From: Caenorhabditis remanei
Lineage: Eukaryota; Nematoda; Chromadorea; Rhabditida; Rhabditidae
Direction: 5' to 3'
Length of the DNA: 64,000 nt
Assembly: GCF_010183535.1 (NCBI RefSeq)
Contig: NC_071333.1
Location: 558,001 to 622,000, forward strand
The notes beneath the pieces were generated by a model, which did not search any database, was not told the DNA's origin, and saw only the letters and a program-made list of their open reading frames with translations. Of the stretch, positions 1 through 10,964 are shown in pieces. The translations under genes and the position numbers were made by a program. Position 1 is the first letter of the stretch. Each line of letters opens with the position of its first letter.

Positions 1-1406
1 TTTAAGTCAAAGAATTCGAGAACTGGGCCATACAATTCTCAAGTTCTGAGCTAGACTTAATTCTTATGAATTTTCGATTTCGGTAAGAAGCAGTGACGCA
101 GTTAGATAAACTGAACTCTTAGCTTAATTTGTAGGGGATGATGCTATCAACTAGCCAGTTTGAACTTTTAAATCAGTAACTCGGGTTGTACAAATTGTAA
201 GATTTCAGGTCGCCAATCATTTCTTATAACCATTTCAATAAAAAGAAAAAACCTACATCCACCATCTCCTTGTGTTTTCCCATTCTCTTTTTATCCATAG
301 CTTTCATGGCGTAGACGACGCCAATGTCCTTTCCGACATTCTTCTTCACTGCGGCAACCTGCAATTTGAAAAAGTTTGAGTGAGTACCCTATGGTGGAAA
401 GTTGGAAAGATACACTATTACCCTTTATAGCTGACACATTGCTATAATTTTTGATTTAGTTGAGAAGGTACTGGTTCATTTCTCAGTGTACAAGTAGAGA
501 AGTGTAATGACACGAGATTTGTATGGATTTTGCGTTTTTGGAGTCAAAAAGCTTTTTTTTTCGTTTTGAATCATCGTTGAATGAATGGAAAGAAATTTAA
601 ATTTCAAAATATCTTTCGAAAATAACCGTTTTGACTGTCAAGAAGATACTAAATTTAATCTAACAATGAAAGGCTTTTAGAACAAGGCGCCAGCCCTTTT
701 TTCAAATTGTTATCTAAATGTTATGAATTTTCATTCACATTTTTGAGTTTTTTTTTTAAATTTTGGGAATTGGATTCGAATTGTTTCTGAAGTTTTCAGG
801 AGTTTTTTAGAATTTTTGAATGAAACTGTATTTTTTGAGTGTCCAACTCTGACGAGAAGCTTAATTTGAATGAGAATTTGGCAAGTTTCGAAAAAAATAG
901 CTATTTGATGATTTTTCACGTTAGGTATTCAGAGAGAAGTGTTTCGAGCAGAAAAACAAGTGCAGTTTGTGCAACATTGATGACAATAATTGAGCTAATT
1001 TTCAACTGCCGATGCGTATTCTTTGACAAAATGTTGGCTACTAAGAGTCTGAACTTCAACGAGAGAATTCAAAATCTAGGAGGCTAGAGAGATAACTTTT
1101 TTGGTTAAATACTAATTTTTCTTCATATTTTATATAATTTCGAAATTTTTGAGATTTTATGTACATACTTCTCCATAGGCTCCGCTTCCAATGTGTTGCA
1201 GCATGTCGAAGTGTTCAACTTTTGCTGTTGCTGGAAGTCTGAAAATCAGTCAATTCGTATATTTTCAAATGAAAAAACCGGCTAACTCACTGATTCTCAT
1301 CATTTTCTTGAATTTTCACATCATCCACACACTTCACAACATCTGCTTCTACCACTGGAAGTGCTCCATTTGCTTTGGGGAGCGATTCGTTCGTCTCCGA
1401 AGTCAT
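1..1406 (-). CDS. AGC-type Ser/Thr protein kinase, 5' part only (runs off left edge)
   Basis: Three exons are visible: 1291-1406 (ATG at 1404-1406), 1169-1238, and about 253-358. The start lies 2 nt downstream of an acceptor-like TTTCAG, which fits cis- or trans-splicing. The first ~40 residues are polar and unstructured. A kinase N-lobe follows: a glycine-rich loop (GSGAYGEV, ending at the exon 2/3 junction), then exon 3 with GVVYAMKAMDKKRM, where AMK carries the ATP-binding lysine. The order HFDMLQHIGSGAYGEV...YAMK is that of AGC kinases, and the S6K/RSK/MSK group looks closest to me. The catalytic loop, DFG and activation segment lie outside the window, so activity cannot be judged. The donor of exon 3 is ambiguous (253 or 257). 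Confidence 0.75.
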
Positions 1407-2950
1407 CGCTGAAATAATCGTAATTTGAAATTTCCATGAAAAAAAATGAAAGAAATTCGAAGACTAGTGACGTAAATGCGCGGAAAGTGTGGGAAACCGG
1501 GCGATAAGAAAAAGGAGAGAAAGACGACCGAAATAATAGAAGCATTGTGTGTATATGTGTCTGCTGTTGCGAAATAAAGAGGACAGTCTGGGTGCAACGT
1601 GTCTTCGTAAGAGACTAGAGACAAAAGACTGTGACGAGACGCAGAATTTGTGAAGCGGACGACCGCGCAATGATGCGATGGTGGAAGGCGGTGGTGGAAT
1701 GGTGAAGGCCGGAGTGATGAGAAAAGGACAGAAAGGGGAGAAATAGCATATAGTGCTAATAGAGACGCAGATTTTTGAAAAAAGTGCGGAAATGCCCCCT
1801 AGAGTGAGGAGTAGAACGTTTGGCACACTGCCAAGTGCAATGGAATGCAAATAAGAGAGGCGATGAGATGCGGAGGGATTAATGGATGGGGTAAAGGAGA
1901 GATGTACTACTTCTCAACGGAAGGAAGTCTCGTCTCAAGAAAACAGCTGTTCTTAGATGTCGTTTGACTGAAGAATTCATGCTTTTTGACACTTGGTTTT
2001 TGACACTTGTCATGCTCTCGTGGGAAGTGTGAAGTTTAAATGTATAAAACATGAAATGACTTGAAAAAAATGAGGAAAAATGACTGCTGTTTGCCGAACC
2101 CTTGAATTTTCGTTGAAAACCCCTATTAAAAACGAAACAAGTATGAAATCAGTTGATGTCATCAAAACAGGTCAAACAAATAAACACTTGAAAGTTCGGA
2201 AAAACCAAAGTTTATCAAAAACAAAAGATGTTTGTTTCAATGGAAGTCAACACACGGAATGAGTTTTTTTATATAGGAAAATATTTTGAAATATTGCAGA
2301 ATATTGCTCTGTTTTGTTATTCAGTCTTCAGTCAGACTACGTGCTTGTTTTTGACAGAAAAACGAATTTTGAAGGAACCTTGGGCATGTATTATGATAGA
2401 TGGTCAAAAAATAAAGAGGAAGACAATTTGTTTGTCTTGTTCTAATTGTTCCGCTTAGAGGAAGTGAAGGTGAATAAGTGAGAACCCACTTGGCCGAATC
2501 ATGTGTAATACAGCTTGCCGAATTCAAAGAATTAAATGTTTTTGATGCGTCTTTTTCTTGAATGTAAGTAGATATTGAGAGGAATACGTGTTTTGGACCG
2601 TTCAAGGAATAGTGGGTTTGAAAATAGTGAATTAAAAGAAAAAATGTATATACAAATGTTAGTTTTGAGTTCAGTACATTGGATTTTCGATGCTTTGAGT
2701 CTGTAATCTCATAAATAAGAGAAAACACTTTCGAGAAAGCCAATTTCGGTTAAAAACCGGAGATTAGAAAACAAATTTTGTGAAAAAAGAGACATCTTCG
2801 AGATTCACCGCAGTTTTTAAGTATCTTTCAACAAAAATCTAAACAGCAGACTACAACTTCTACTTAAACAAAAATCTGACACTTGTATATCAGAAAGTGT
2901 CTCAAAAAGTTTCCTCGCGTTTTTCTCATGTCCTCTCCAACGCATTTTCA
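1407..2950. other. Intergenic stretch upstream of the kinase gene
   Basis: No convincing gene was found. The part from 1460 to 1900 is richer in G+C than its surroundings on the antisense side of the kinase start, with CG-containing blocks, and may hold the kinase promoter. Open frames here up to 140 codons have no splice-consistent partners and a low-complexity (F/S/L-rich) composition. Confidence 0.5.
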
Positions 2951-3962
2951 GGCTCCGGGACGTTTCGACACCAGACATTTCGACACCGCGACAACTCGAC
3001 ACCGCGACATTTCGACACCAGACATCTCGACACCAGACGTTTCGACACCAGACAATTCGACACCAGACATTTCGACACCATTGAAAATCGAGTAAAATTT
3101 GCCTCAAAAAGGAGATGGTTTTAGGGTTTGAAGGGTCCGGGGTTCGACCCCAGGTGCTTGAAAAAGTGTTTTATTCTTATTTTTGGCTTTTTGGTACCAA
3201 TCTGACAACCAGGGTTTGACCCCCACGGGTATCAATGTTTTTTGTTTTTTTATTTTTAACATTTTGGTACTAATCTGACGTCCGGGGTTCGACTCTTGAT
3301 GCTGGCAAATCTTTTTTGACTTTGATTTTTGACATTTTTCTTCATTTAAGCTAGATAGAAGCATTTTTGCGAGGAAAGTAGGAATACCTGTTGCTCAAAC
3401 GGCTTGTACATGTTCTTGAAAAACCATTCCCTATTTTGTATGTTTGAAAAAAGTTTCTCCGTATTCCGGGAGTGGTTTTCTCAAACATTCGAATTATCAT
3501 CATTTGAGTTGATGCACGCACAAGTCGTTTGGGATACAGGTATTCCTACTTTCCTCGTAAAAATGCTTCTATCTAGCTTAAATGAAGAAAAATGTCAGAA
3601 ATCAAAGTCAAAAAAGATTTGCCAGCATCAAGAGTCGAACCCCGGACGTCAGATTAGTACGAAAATGTTAAAAATAATAAAACAAAAAAACATTGATACC
3701 CGTGGGGGTCAAACTCTGGTTGTCAGATTGGTACCAAAAAGCCAAAAATAAGAATAAAACACTTTTTCAAGCACCTGGGGTCGAACCCCGGACCCTTCAA
3801 ACCCTAAAACCATCTCCTTTTTGAGGCAAATTTTACTCGATTTTCAATGGTGTCGAAATGTCTGGTGTCGAAACGTCTGGTGTCGAGATGTCTGGTGTCG
3901 AAATGTCGCGGTGTCGAGTTGTCGCGGTGTCGATATGTCTGGTGTCGAAACGTCCCGGAGCC
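2951..3962. repeat. 1-kb palindromic repeat with internal 15-bp tandem units
   Basis: The left arm (2951 to about 3415) and the right arm (about 3500 to 3962) are near-perfect reverse complements around a roughly 90-nt spacer. Each outer end carries tandem copies of a 15-nt unit of the form TTTCGACACCAGACA. The left arm has one more unit than the right. Further in, both arms share blocks such as GGGGTTCGACCCC. The long inverted arms without coding capacity suggest a foldback or MITE-type element. Its family was not identified. Confidence 0.9.
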
Positions 3963-4264
3963 CATTTTCAGTGTTCACATTTTTATACTGAGATATCAAC
4001 TTCTATATTTTCATACCTTGGTTTGAGAAAAGATTAATTGAGATACTCTCCAAGCTTCTGAGATGATTTGCAAGGCCAAGGACAAATTCCATGGTGACGA
4101 TTCTGCAAGAAGTTTGTCATACTTCACTGGCTAGCTATTGATAGATATTTTGAGGTTTCAAACCATTCAAACTAATTTTAAAAAGTGAACAGAACAAAAT
4201 GTGTGTTTATTAGTGGAGATCGTTCGTATAAAAAATATCAATTGAAAAGAAAAGAGAAAAAAGA
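3963..4264. other. Spacer between the palindrome and the THUMP-like gene
   Basis: AT-rich sequence with no gene seen. It should contain the 3' UTR of the minus-strand gene that ends at 4265. No obvious AATAAA was found on the minus strand close to the stop. Confidence 0.4.
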
Positions 4265-7200
4265 TTAGTAGATTTTCGGAGGATTCTTCATTCTGGAGGC
4301 AATCCAGTGGAGGACACGAGTCTCGACGGTACGGAATTGTTTGTTTTGGTGGAAAGTATGAAGAAGATGGATATCGAGGGTAATACCCTCCGACCAGTTA
4401 TTGATGAGATGGTCGTAGATGTGATAGTCCTTCACCGCATCATAGTCTGCCGGGACCATATGTTGAAGGGCTCTAGCACGGAGAGATACCAATTTTTGGG
4501 CCAACGCGGTGAGAGCTGGAATAGCAGATAGTTTCAGACAGGGTTGAAAAATTCCGGGCCGTGCTCCTGTTGAAATTCAAATTTTTTCAAAGAATTTCAT
4601 TAAAAATGCGTGATTTCTGTTAAGTTTTTGAAAAAAGTCGAATATTCGATAAAAACTGAAGCGTGCGAAAGAATTGTGACTATTTTTTATGAAAATTTCA
4701 AAACATTTCAAAAATAAATTGTTGAAAATTGTGCACATTTTTTGAATCCGGGCCAGGTCGGTCCTAGTCCTGGTTTCAGAATGGAACCAAATATAATAAA
4801 AAGAACATACTGCTTATTGGTAACCCAATCTCTGCACAATGTTCCACTGCCATTACGTTGTACTTGTCCCATATCGGATGATCTGAATTGAAAATTTAGT
4901 TGGAATAAGAAGAAAATTAACATGAAACAAACCCTTTCCCAGGTCGAGCTCTTTGTCCTCGAGGTACATCATTAACTCGAAATTGTCCTTGGTCTGTAAA
5001 AATGAGTGTTAGATTTACCTATACTTAACTATACACATTTACTGTGTATACGTAGTGCACTTTTTTTTTCAGAAGTACAAAATATATTCAATTCTTGGAA
5101 TTGTGTGTTCCCCTTCTCCTCTAGTCGTTTTGTGGTTTGACGTAATCATTTTCTCCAGAGTGCGCGTTTTTCTACAGTGTGCGAAATATGTGAGAAAGGG
5201 GTAATAGAGGCGTGTAAATCGGAATTATAATAAAAATTGCTAGAAATTTTGAAACTAATGATAAAAACTATTAAATTTTTTGAATAGCCAAGATAACTCA
5301 AACGCTTGAAAGTTGAAGGTGAATCGTTTCAAGCCTTCTATCATTTGTTTGACCTTTACTAACCGCTTCATCTGCTTCCAAAATGCAGCTACCGTATGCC
5401 ATTTTTTCATCCTCCGATGCAGCAACAGCCACATCTCTTCTCGAACTGAATTGTTTCTTTTGTAGTTTTTTCCTGAAATCTTCGCTCCCCCATTCTGTGC
5501 CGACGGACGCGAAATCTTCGGGGCCAAGTGATGAAAGCGCAATGTAGTTACCCATTCTCTGTAGTCAATAAAACGAATGTTAGTAAACAAGAAGAGACAC
5601 AAGTGAACAGAAATAAAAAGCCGAGGAATATAACCTCTGACGTATAACAGAAAAGTACATTTTTGGGTAGAAGAGAGGAGTGAATATTTTTATTTGTATT
5701 CTCTGCTTTTTCCTCTTTAGATTTTTTCTATACCTATTGTCCATCTGCACACATTTTAGTGATACGGTAGAGCGGGGGAACGAGAGAAAAATTGCAAATG
5801 TAATGTGAGAAAATACAGATGATGAAAGGGTGCCAAACCGGGAAAAACCAACAATCATGGGAAAGAGAAAAAGATGGTGAAAGGGAAAAAGTGAAAAAGG
5901 AATGATGTTGTACATCAAAGTTATAAACATGGATAATTTGTAAATTGGTGCTCTGCTTATACAATTGAAATTAAAATGACCCGTCGTTGCGTATGAAGTT
6001 CGGAGGTGATTCTGTTTAGGTGTACCTATAAACTAATAAATTAAGTTTGTCCCATATGTTTCAGAATCTCACCTCGAATTTCGGATTGTCTTGAATACGA
6101 TCTTTCACCCACGATTCGAAGCAGGTGACATAAGGGAGAACAAACAAGAAGATGCATCCTTTGGAGAAATTGTCCATGAACTTATGCATATGACTCATGA
6201 ACTCATCAATTTCCACAGCGTCCATATGAGTTGGTGGGCAGAAGAGAACTCGATCTACCACCTTTGGGTCGAAGCAACCTGGAATACACACGACTTACAT
6301 TCCCTATCCGGAATTTGTATTTGACACCTGGTATTTTACGATACGATTGAGAAATAATCAACTGGAAATCATCACACTTCAACCCACACATGTTCTGTGC
6401 CGTCCCAAGGTTATCCAATACAGCTTTGGCGTGTCCCTCAGTTTTCAGCAGACCAATGGCATGGCACTCAAATTGTTACAATTATGTAGTTAGATATCTC
6501 TAGTAGGAGTACCTTTGGGATTTTTGCAAGCTCCATCAGGTTTTCTCCAAGACAGACTTCTACATCAAGCACAGTCATCCCATCTTGGATATCAAGAAAA
6601 TTAATATAGTCAGCGATTGAGTCGCCGTATCTTTTAGTGGAGTGGAGATGAGCATATGAATCTTCCCAGCTGAAAATGAAAAATAATGGAGGGATGATGA
6701 GTAGTTTGATTACAGAGACAATCGTCAGGTGAATTTGAAGTTTCGAATTTTCAGTTTTTACCTACCATTGACACTGAGAAAAGTAAAATTCTCTTACCTT
6801 AGCAATCGAAGTCCGATAAAAAATGAGCCCGAATTCATTTGAATACCAATATGAAACTTCGCATCTGTAGTGTCCCCTGGCTTCGTGAGTTTGAATTTCC
6901 AGTCTAGATTTCTAACATAGGCTTGTCTCTCATAGATTTTACATACAAAAGCGCGCACCTTCTGAAAAATGTTTTTTAAGGATTATTCACAATTGGCTGC
7001 TACTTTTGCAGCATCCAAATAGTTGTGGTCATTCACACTAATATCAATCGTAAAGTTGATATCTTTTAAGTCTTTTTCATCTTTTCCAAAGTGATCATAA
7101 TTAGATTGAATCAATCTGGCAATCTTGTCGATGTAGCAGACTTTTTCATAAATGTCATGAAAATTCGCTGTAAAATTGATGGTCATGCAAGGCATATAGT

Positions 7201-8083
7201 TTGAGTAAACTCACAAATAGATTTATCCAATTCTTTTCGTTTAGCATCTTTTGGAGGTTTTTTCCACGTTCTTGAAACAACATGAAGATAAAGTCCAGAC
7301 GGTTGCAAGTCCAGAAAAGACCGAATTTTTAGGCTCAAATAAAAATATTTCTCGAAAACAATCACAGTTTTGGTGCTCATTGATATCTTTATTTCACTCG
7401 GTCCTATCTGTAAAAATGAAAAAATAATACATTGAGTATAAGAAGAAACTCACGTCAAATTTTGTGCTCAAGGTATAAAGATTCATCTCTTTCGAAAACT
7501 CGGAACATATCATGTACAAGTCTTCAGGCACAAACCAAAGTGCCCGAGGTGTTCTTACTTGATACGGAACTCTCGGATCACGCACTGGCTCCACAATTTC
7601 CTCAAAGTTTTCGACATTTTTATCTTTCAGAGAATTCTTGCAAATGAGTGGGCGTGGGCCATTCCAACCGCGGCTAAATAAAAATATGTGTACACTAACA
7701 ATATAATTGGTTATTTCTATGCAATTTCTATGCAATTTATAAACAATCAGTGACATTTAATACTCTATCAAAAGTGTTTTATGAAAATCGTTCAAAACTT
7801 TGTTCTTGGATATAAAACACCAAACGTAAGACCAAAAGAATATTAAAAAGTCAACTTTGTGTTTATCAGACCAAAATGATACAAATTTTGAAAAATATCA
7901 AGAAAACCAAAATGAAGTCAGCCGGAATTTTGATTCTCTTTAGCGGTTATTCTGGTATCCAAAAGTACACAGTTATCTTAAACCCAATTAATTTAATTTT
8001 TTATGTTCTTTTACTGCTATAACCTACCGATATTCTCTCACTCTTTCTTCGCTTAGAATCAGCATACGTTCCATTATTTCCAT
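4265..8083 (-). CDS. THUMP-domain / SAM-methyltransferase-like protein (THUMPD family, divergent)
   Basis: I place twelve exons: 8028-8083, 7454-7673, 7215-7407, 7004-7167, 6798-6961, 6513-6669, 6328-6466, 6073-6278, 5364-5558, 4933-4993, 4811-4882, 4265-4566. All phases join and give 642 aa. The middle matches the layout of THUMPD2/3-type tRNA guanine-N2 methyltransferases: an INFTIDISVNDHNYL strand and a KVRAFV...GSFFIGLRLL segment (THUMP end), then DSIADYINFLDIQDG, motif I VLDVEVCLGENL, and motif IV DRVLFCPP. Motif I lacks the expected LDPxCGxGT pattern, so SAM binding may be lost. The last ~210 residues are not recognised. The 514-nt intron 5559-6072 is the weakest join. Without it the upstream gene would stop at 6061 and a separate 208-aa gene would start at ATG 5553-5555. 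The in-frame join and the strand-like NPKFE/RMGNYIALSSL junction favour one gene. Confidence 0.65.
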
Positions 8084-9730
8084 TATTTGCCACCAGGTTG
8101 AAACGATAAACCTCCGGCGGAAAGAAGGAACAAAGTGAGCGTCTTTCAATTTTCTTTTCTCCGAAGAAAACGAAAAAGGTGAATGTATGTGTGTGCAAAA
8201 AAATTTATTCGTCTTTGATATTGACTTGATTTTCAGCCTGACAGATAACAATATTGTGTTTGAAGCTTTGGCTGGAAGAGAAAACTCAAAAATATATCTA
8301 TAGCGGCAAGGGAGTTGGACGATAATGAGCGAAAATAGGAAATGATAATGATAGCTGTGGATGCAGTGATATGGAAATGAGCAGGGCTAAGCGAACCGGA
8401 CTAAAAAACAGAAGATGATAGCTGAAGCGAAAAAATTAGAAAAAACCGCGCTGGCTTTATCCTCTCATAGTTAACCTTTTGGTAAAAATGTGCACATAAA
8501 AAAACCAGAATGTCTTCAGGATAGACGCAAAATTGATTAAATAAAAATGCTAGAAAAAAGAGCGTTCGTATCATATGATTCACTCATTTTTTAAAAACTG
8601 TTCGCAAAAACGAAGTAAACAAGTGACCAAACATCAGATATGTTTTGAAATTTAAACAAAAAGACAAAAATATTTTAAAATGAGTCAGAATGGAAATAAA
8701 ATTAAAATCCGGAAATCGGACTGTATATATTCTAAATTGGACTACATCATTTTCATTACTGACAGTGATCACCTTATAAAGGAAAACGTTTTTCGAAAAT
8801 CAGAATATCTTAAGTTTCAAGTTAGTCCAATCGACTGGTCGATACTTCTCAGAAAACATTACTATAAGAGCTTTAGAAACACATTGCAAATTTAATCTAG
8901 GTTACATTTGAGCAGAAAAAGGTGTTCTAACCACTAGTTATCTCCACCCATTGCGTGTGTACACCAGCTCAGATTTAGCGACCCCAACGATGAGTTTCGG
9001 TTGCTAAGGAAAGGACCACCGGCGAAGAAAATGGGAATAATCGTTATGAAGTAATGTATGAATCTTGGTGAGCTTAATAGTTATTAAGAGTTTCAAAATA
9101 ATTATGATTGTGAGTAGTTGTATGATGATAAAATCCTTCTTCTTTGATTTATCTTGTTGAGTGATACGTCAGGTAATAAAAAAAACGTTTCTTTTTAGTT
9201 AATTTTCTAATTTGTTTAGAAACTGATCTCTGTTTAGAATAGGAATACCATTTCTAACGGTTAATTCTGATTTCAGACATTCCCTTGGTCTCCAATGAAC
9301 TTCCCGTAGCTTAAAACATACGTTCCCAAAATTACAGAAATTTCAACCCCCAGTTTCCCTTTTTGTCAGCTTTCCCATTCCCCATCCCCCGTTACTTTAC
9401 TTTTCCTTTTTTTTCTTTCCTCCGCTCTTCCTATTTTTCTGTTTCCTACTGTAGAAATTTTTTTTTTCAAATAAAAAACCCATTATACTCCCTCGAATGG
9501 TGAGTAATTGCTTGCACTCTCCCCTCTTCTTGCACTTTTATCATAACATGGAAAGTCGGAGAGATGCATACAGTTTCTCCCGTGGACGGTCACGAGGGGG
9601 GACGACGACAGCGAGGAGGAAAAAAGGGGGAGGAGCCTAGCTCCGGCTATCGAAATCTATGCGAACGCTGCTTCCATCATTTCTTTCCTATTTTCCCTTT
9701 CTTTGTCTTCTTTTATAGTTATAATTCTAG
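8084..9730. other. Intergenic, probably bidirectional promoter region
   Basis: This lies between the minus-strand THUMP-like gene and the plus-strand gene at 9731, which are divergent. No supported gene. A pyrimidine-rich stretch (about 9330-9470) and a short GC-rich patch (9585-9650) precede the downstream start. A small open frame at 8680-8895 has no supporting signals. Confidence 0.5.
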
Positions 9731-10604
9731 ATGGAGGTACCGGAGCAACCAACCGACACCGAGGTGAAACCAACATTAAACGTGGAGGAAGAGATCGGTA
9801 CTCAGGAAGACGTAGACAGGCTTTTGTTGCAGTCTATGGAAGATGAAGCTCGAAAAGATCCGGAAAAGTTCTTCATGCAGATCATGGAGGAAGGAGACAC
9901 AAATCCTCAACGGAAGACAAGTGAGATTTGATCTAGACAGGTTTGAAGATACCGTAATCATGACTTCTGTGACTACGGTAGTCTTAACCTTTTTCATCAA
10001 TTGTATTTGCTAGACTTTAACATTATTTCTTTCAGTTCAAAGAGTTCACATCACTCGTTTCCTTGAAAAACGTCTCGAAGTTCTTTCTACTATCCGCAAC
10101 AAAACAGCAAGACAAATGCATGAAATCTTCCGTATGCTGAAGGAGTTTAACTACGGATGGCTTCGCCAGCTCATTGCTCTTTGCTTTTACGAAGAACATC
10201 CGGGATTCTACATAGTGCAGCATTGTTTCTACCTCTACATGATGAAACAAATCCGTTTTCAAGTTGATGACAAAAGACTTTTCAAAAACGATTCGATTGG
10301 AAAACAGAGAAGAAAGGTGTATTATCTGGAGAAAGCTAAAGAGGCTGAAGATAAGAAAGCTATGGAGGCTGCTAAGAAGAGACAAGATATGGAATCTGAA
10401 AAGGAGAATAAGGCGGAATGTGGAGTTGAGGAAGCGGAGGATGGAAAGGCTGAGGAGGCTGGAAGTGAATCAACGGAGACGACAAATTATGGAGTTGGAA
10501 CAGGTGTCAAGGAACAAGGTACTTTGGAAACAATCGACGAAGAAGCACCGGATGCCGAAGATGAGGCTGTCGAGGAAGTCACGGAGTCCACCAAAACTCA
10601 TTGA
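9731..10604 (+). CDS. Unrecognised 252-aa acidic-tailed protein
   Basis: Two exons, 9731-9920 and 10036-10604, join in phase to 252 aa. The ATG at 9731 directly follows TTCTAG, a good spliced-leader acceptor. Residues 1-63 are acidic and polar. Residues ~65-145 look like a folded helical domain (VHITRFLEKRLEVL, then MHEIFRMLKEFNYGWLRQL and a Tyr/Phe-rich helix FYEEHPGFYIV). After that comes a basic coiled stretch (KAKEAEDKKAMEAAKKRQ) and a Glu/Thr-rich disordered tail. I do not recognise a family. There is no signal peptide or membrane segment, so the protein is likely intracellular. Confidence 0.8.
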
Positions 10605-10746
10605 ATCGCTAAAATCCATTTTTATCTTTCAAATTTTTCATTTCCCCGCTTTTTCACCTCCTCCCCTTTTTGTCTGTATTACCTCCTCATCATTCTTTAC
10701 TTTCAATTCCATGTCCCTTTTTTTCTCAAATACTTCTTTTCCGTCG

Positions 10747-10752
10747 AATAAA
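10747..10752 (+). terminator. Poly(A) signal AATAAA
   Basis: A canonical AATAAA lies 143 nt past the stop of the 9731-10604 gene, in a pyrimidine-rich 3' UTR. Confidence 0.7.
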
Positions 10753-10964
10753 TTTCATATATTTACCAAAAAATTATAGAAGAACATCGGGGGAAAGGAG
10801 GGATGCGAAAAGAGAAAAACAAGTGAGTGGCGGAGAAATTGCTATCACAGGGGAAGAATTAAAAAAAAAGGGAAAATAGGGGAAAAGGGTAAACGAAAAA
10901 GCGAAAATCACAGTACCAGACCGATTTTAAACATTAGAGATATTAAAGAGCGCGCTCCGTCGAA

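Noticed and set aside
1464..1850. 128-codon minus-strand frame upstream of the kinase start
   Set aside because: Low-complexity Ser/Phe/Leu content, no in-phase link to the kinase exon, and an acceptor just before the kinase ATG.
2321..2743. 140-codon minus-strand frame
   Set aside because: No splice partners, no domain, composition typical of AT-rich non-coding DNA.
3135..3160. tRNA T-arm-like GGGGTTCGACCCC inside the palindrome (also mirrored near 3775-3790)
   Set aside because: No anticodon or acceptor stem at the right spacing. The word belongs to the repeat and occurs in both arms.
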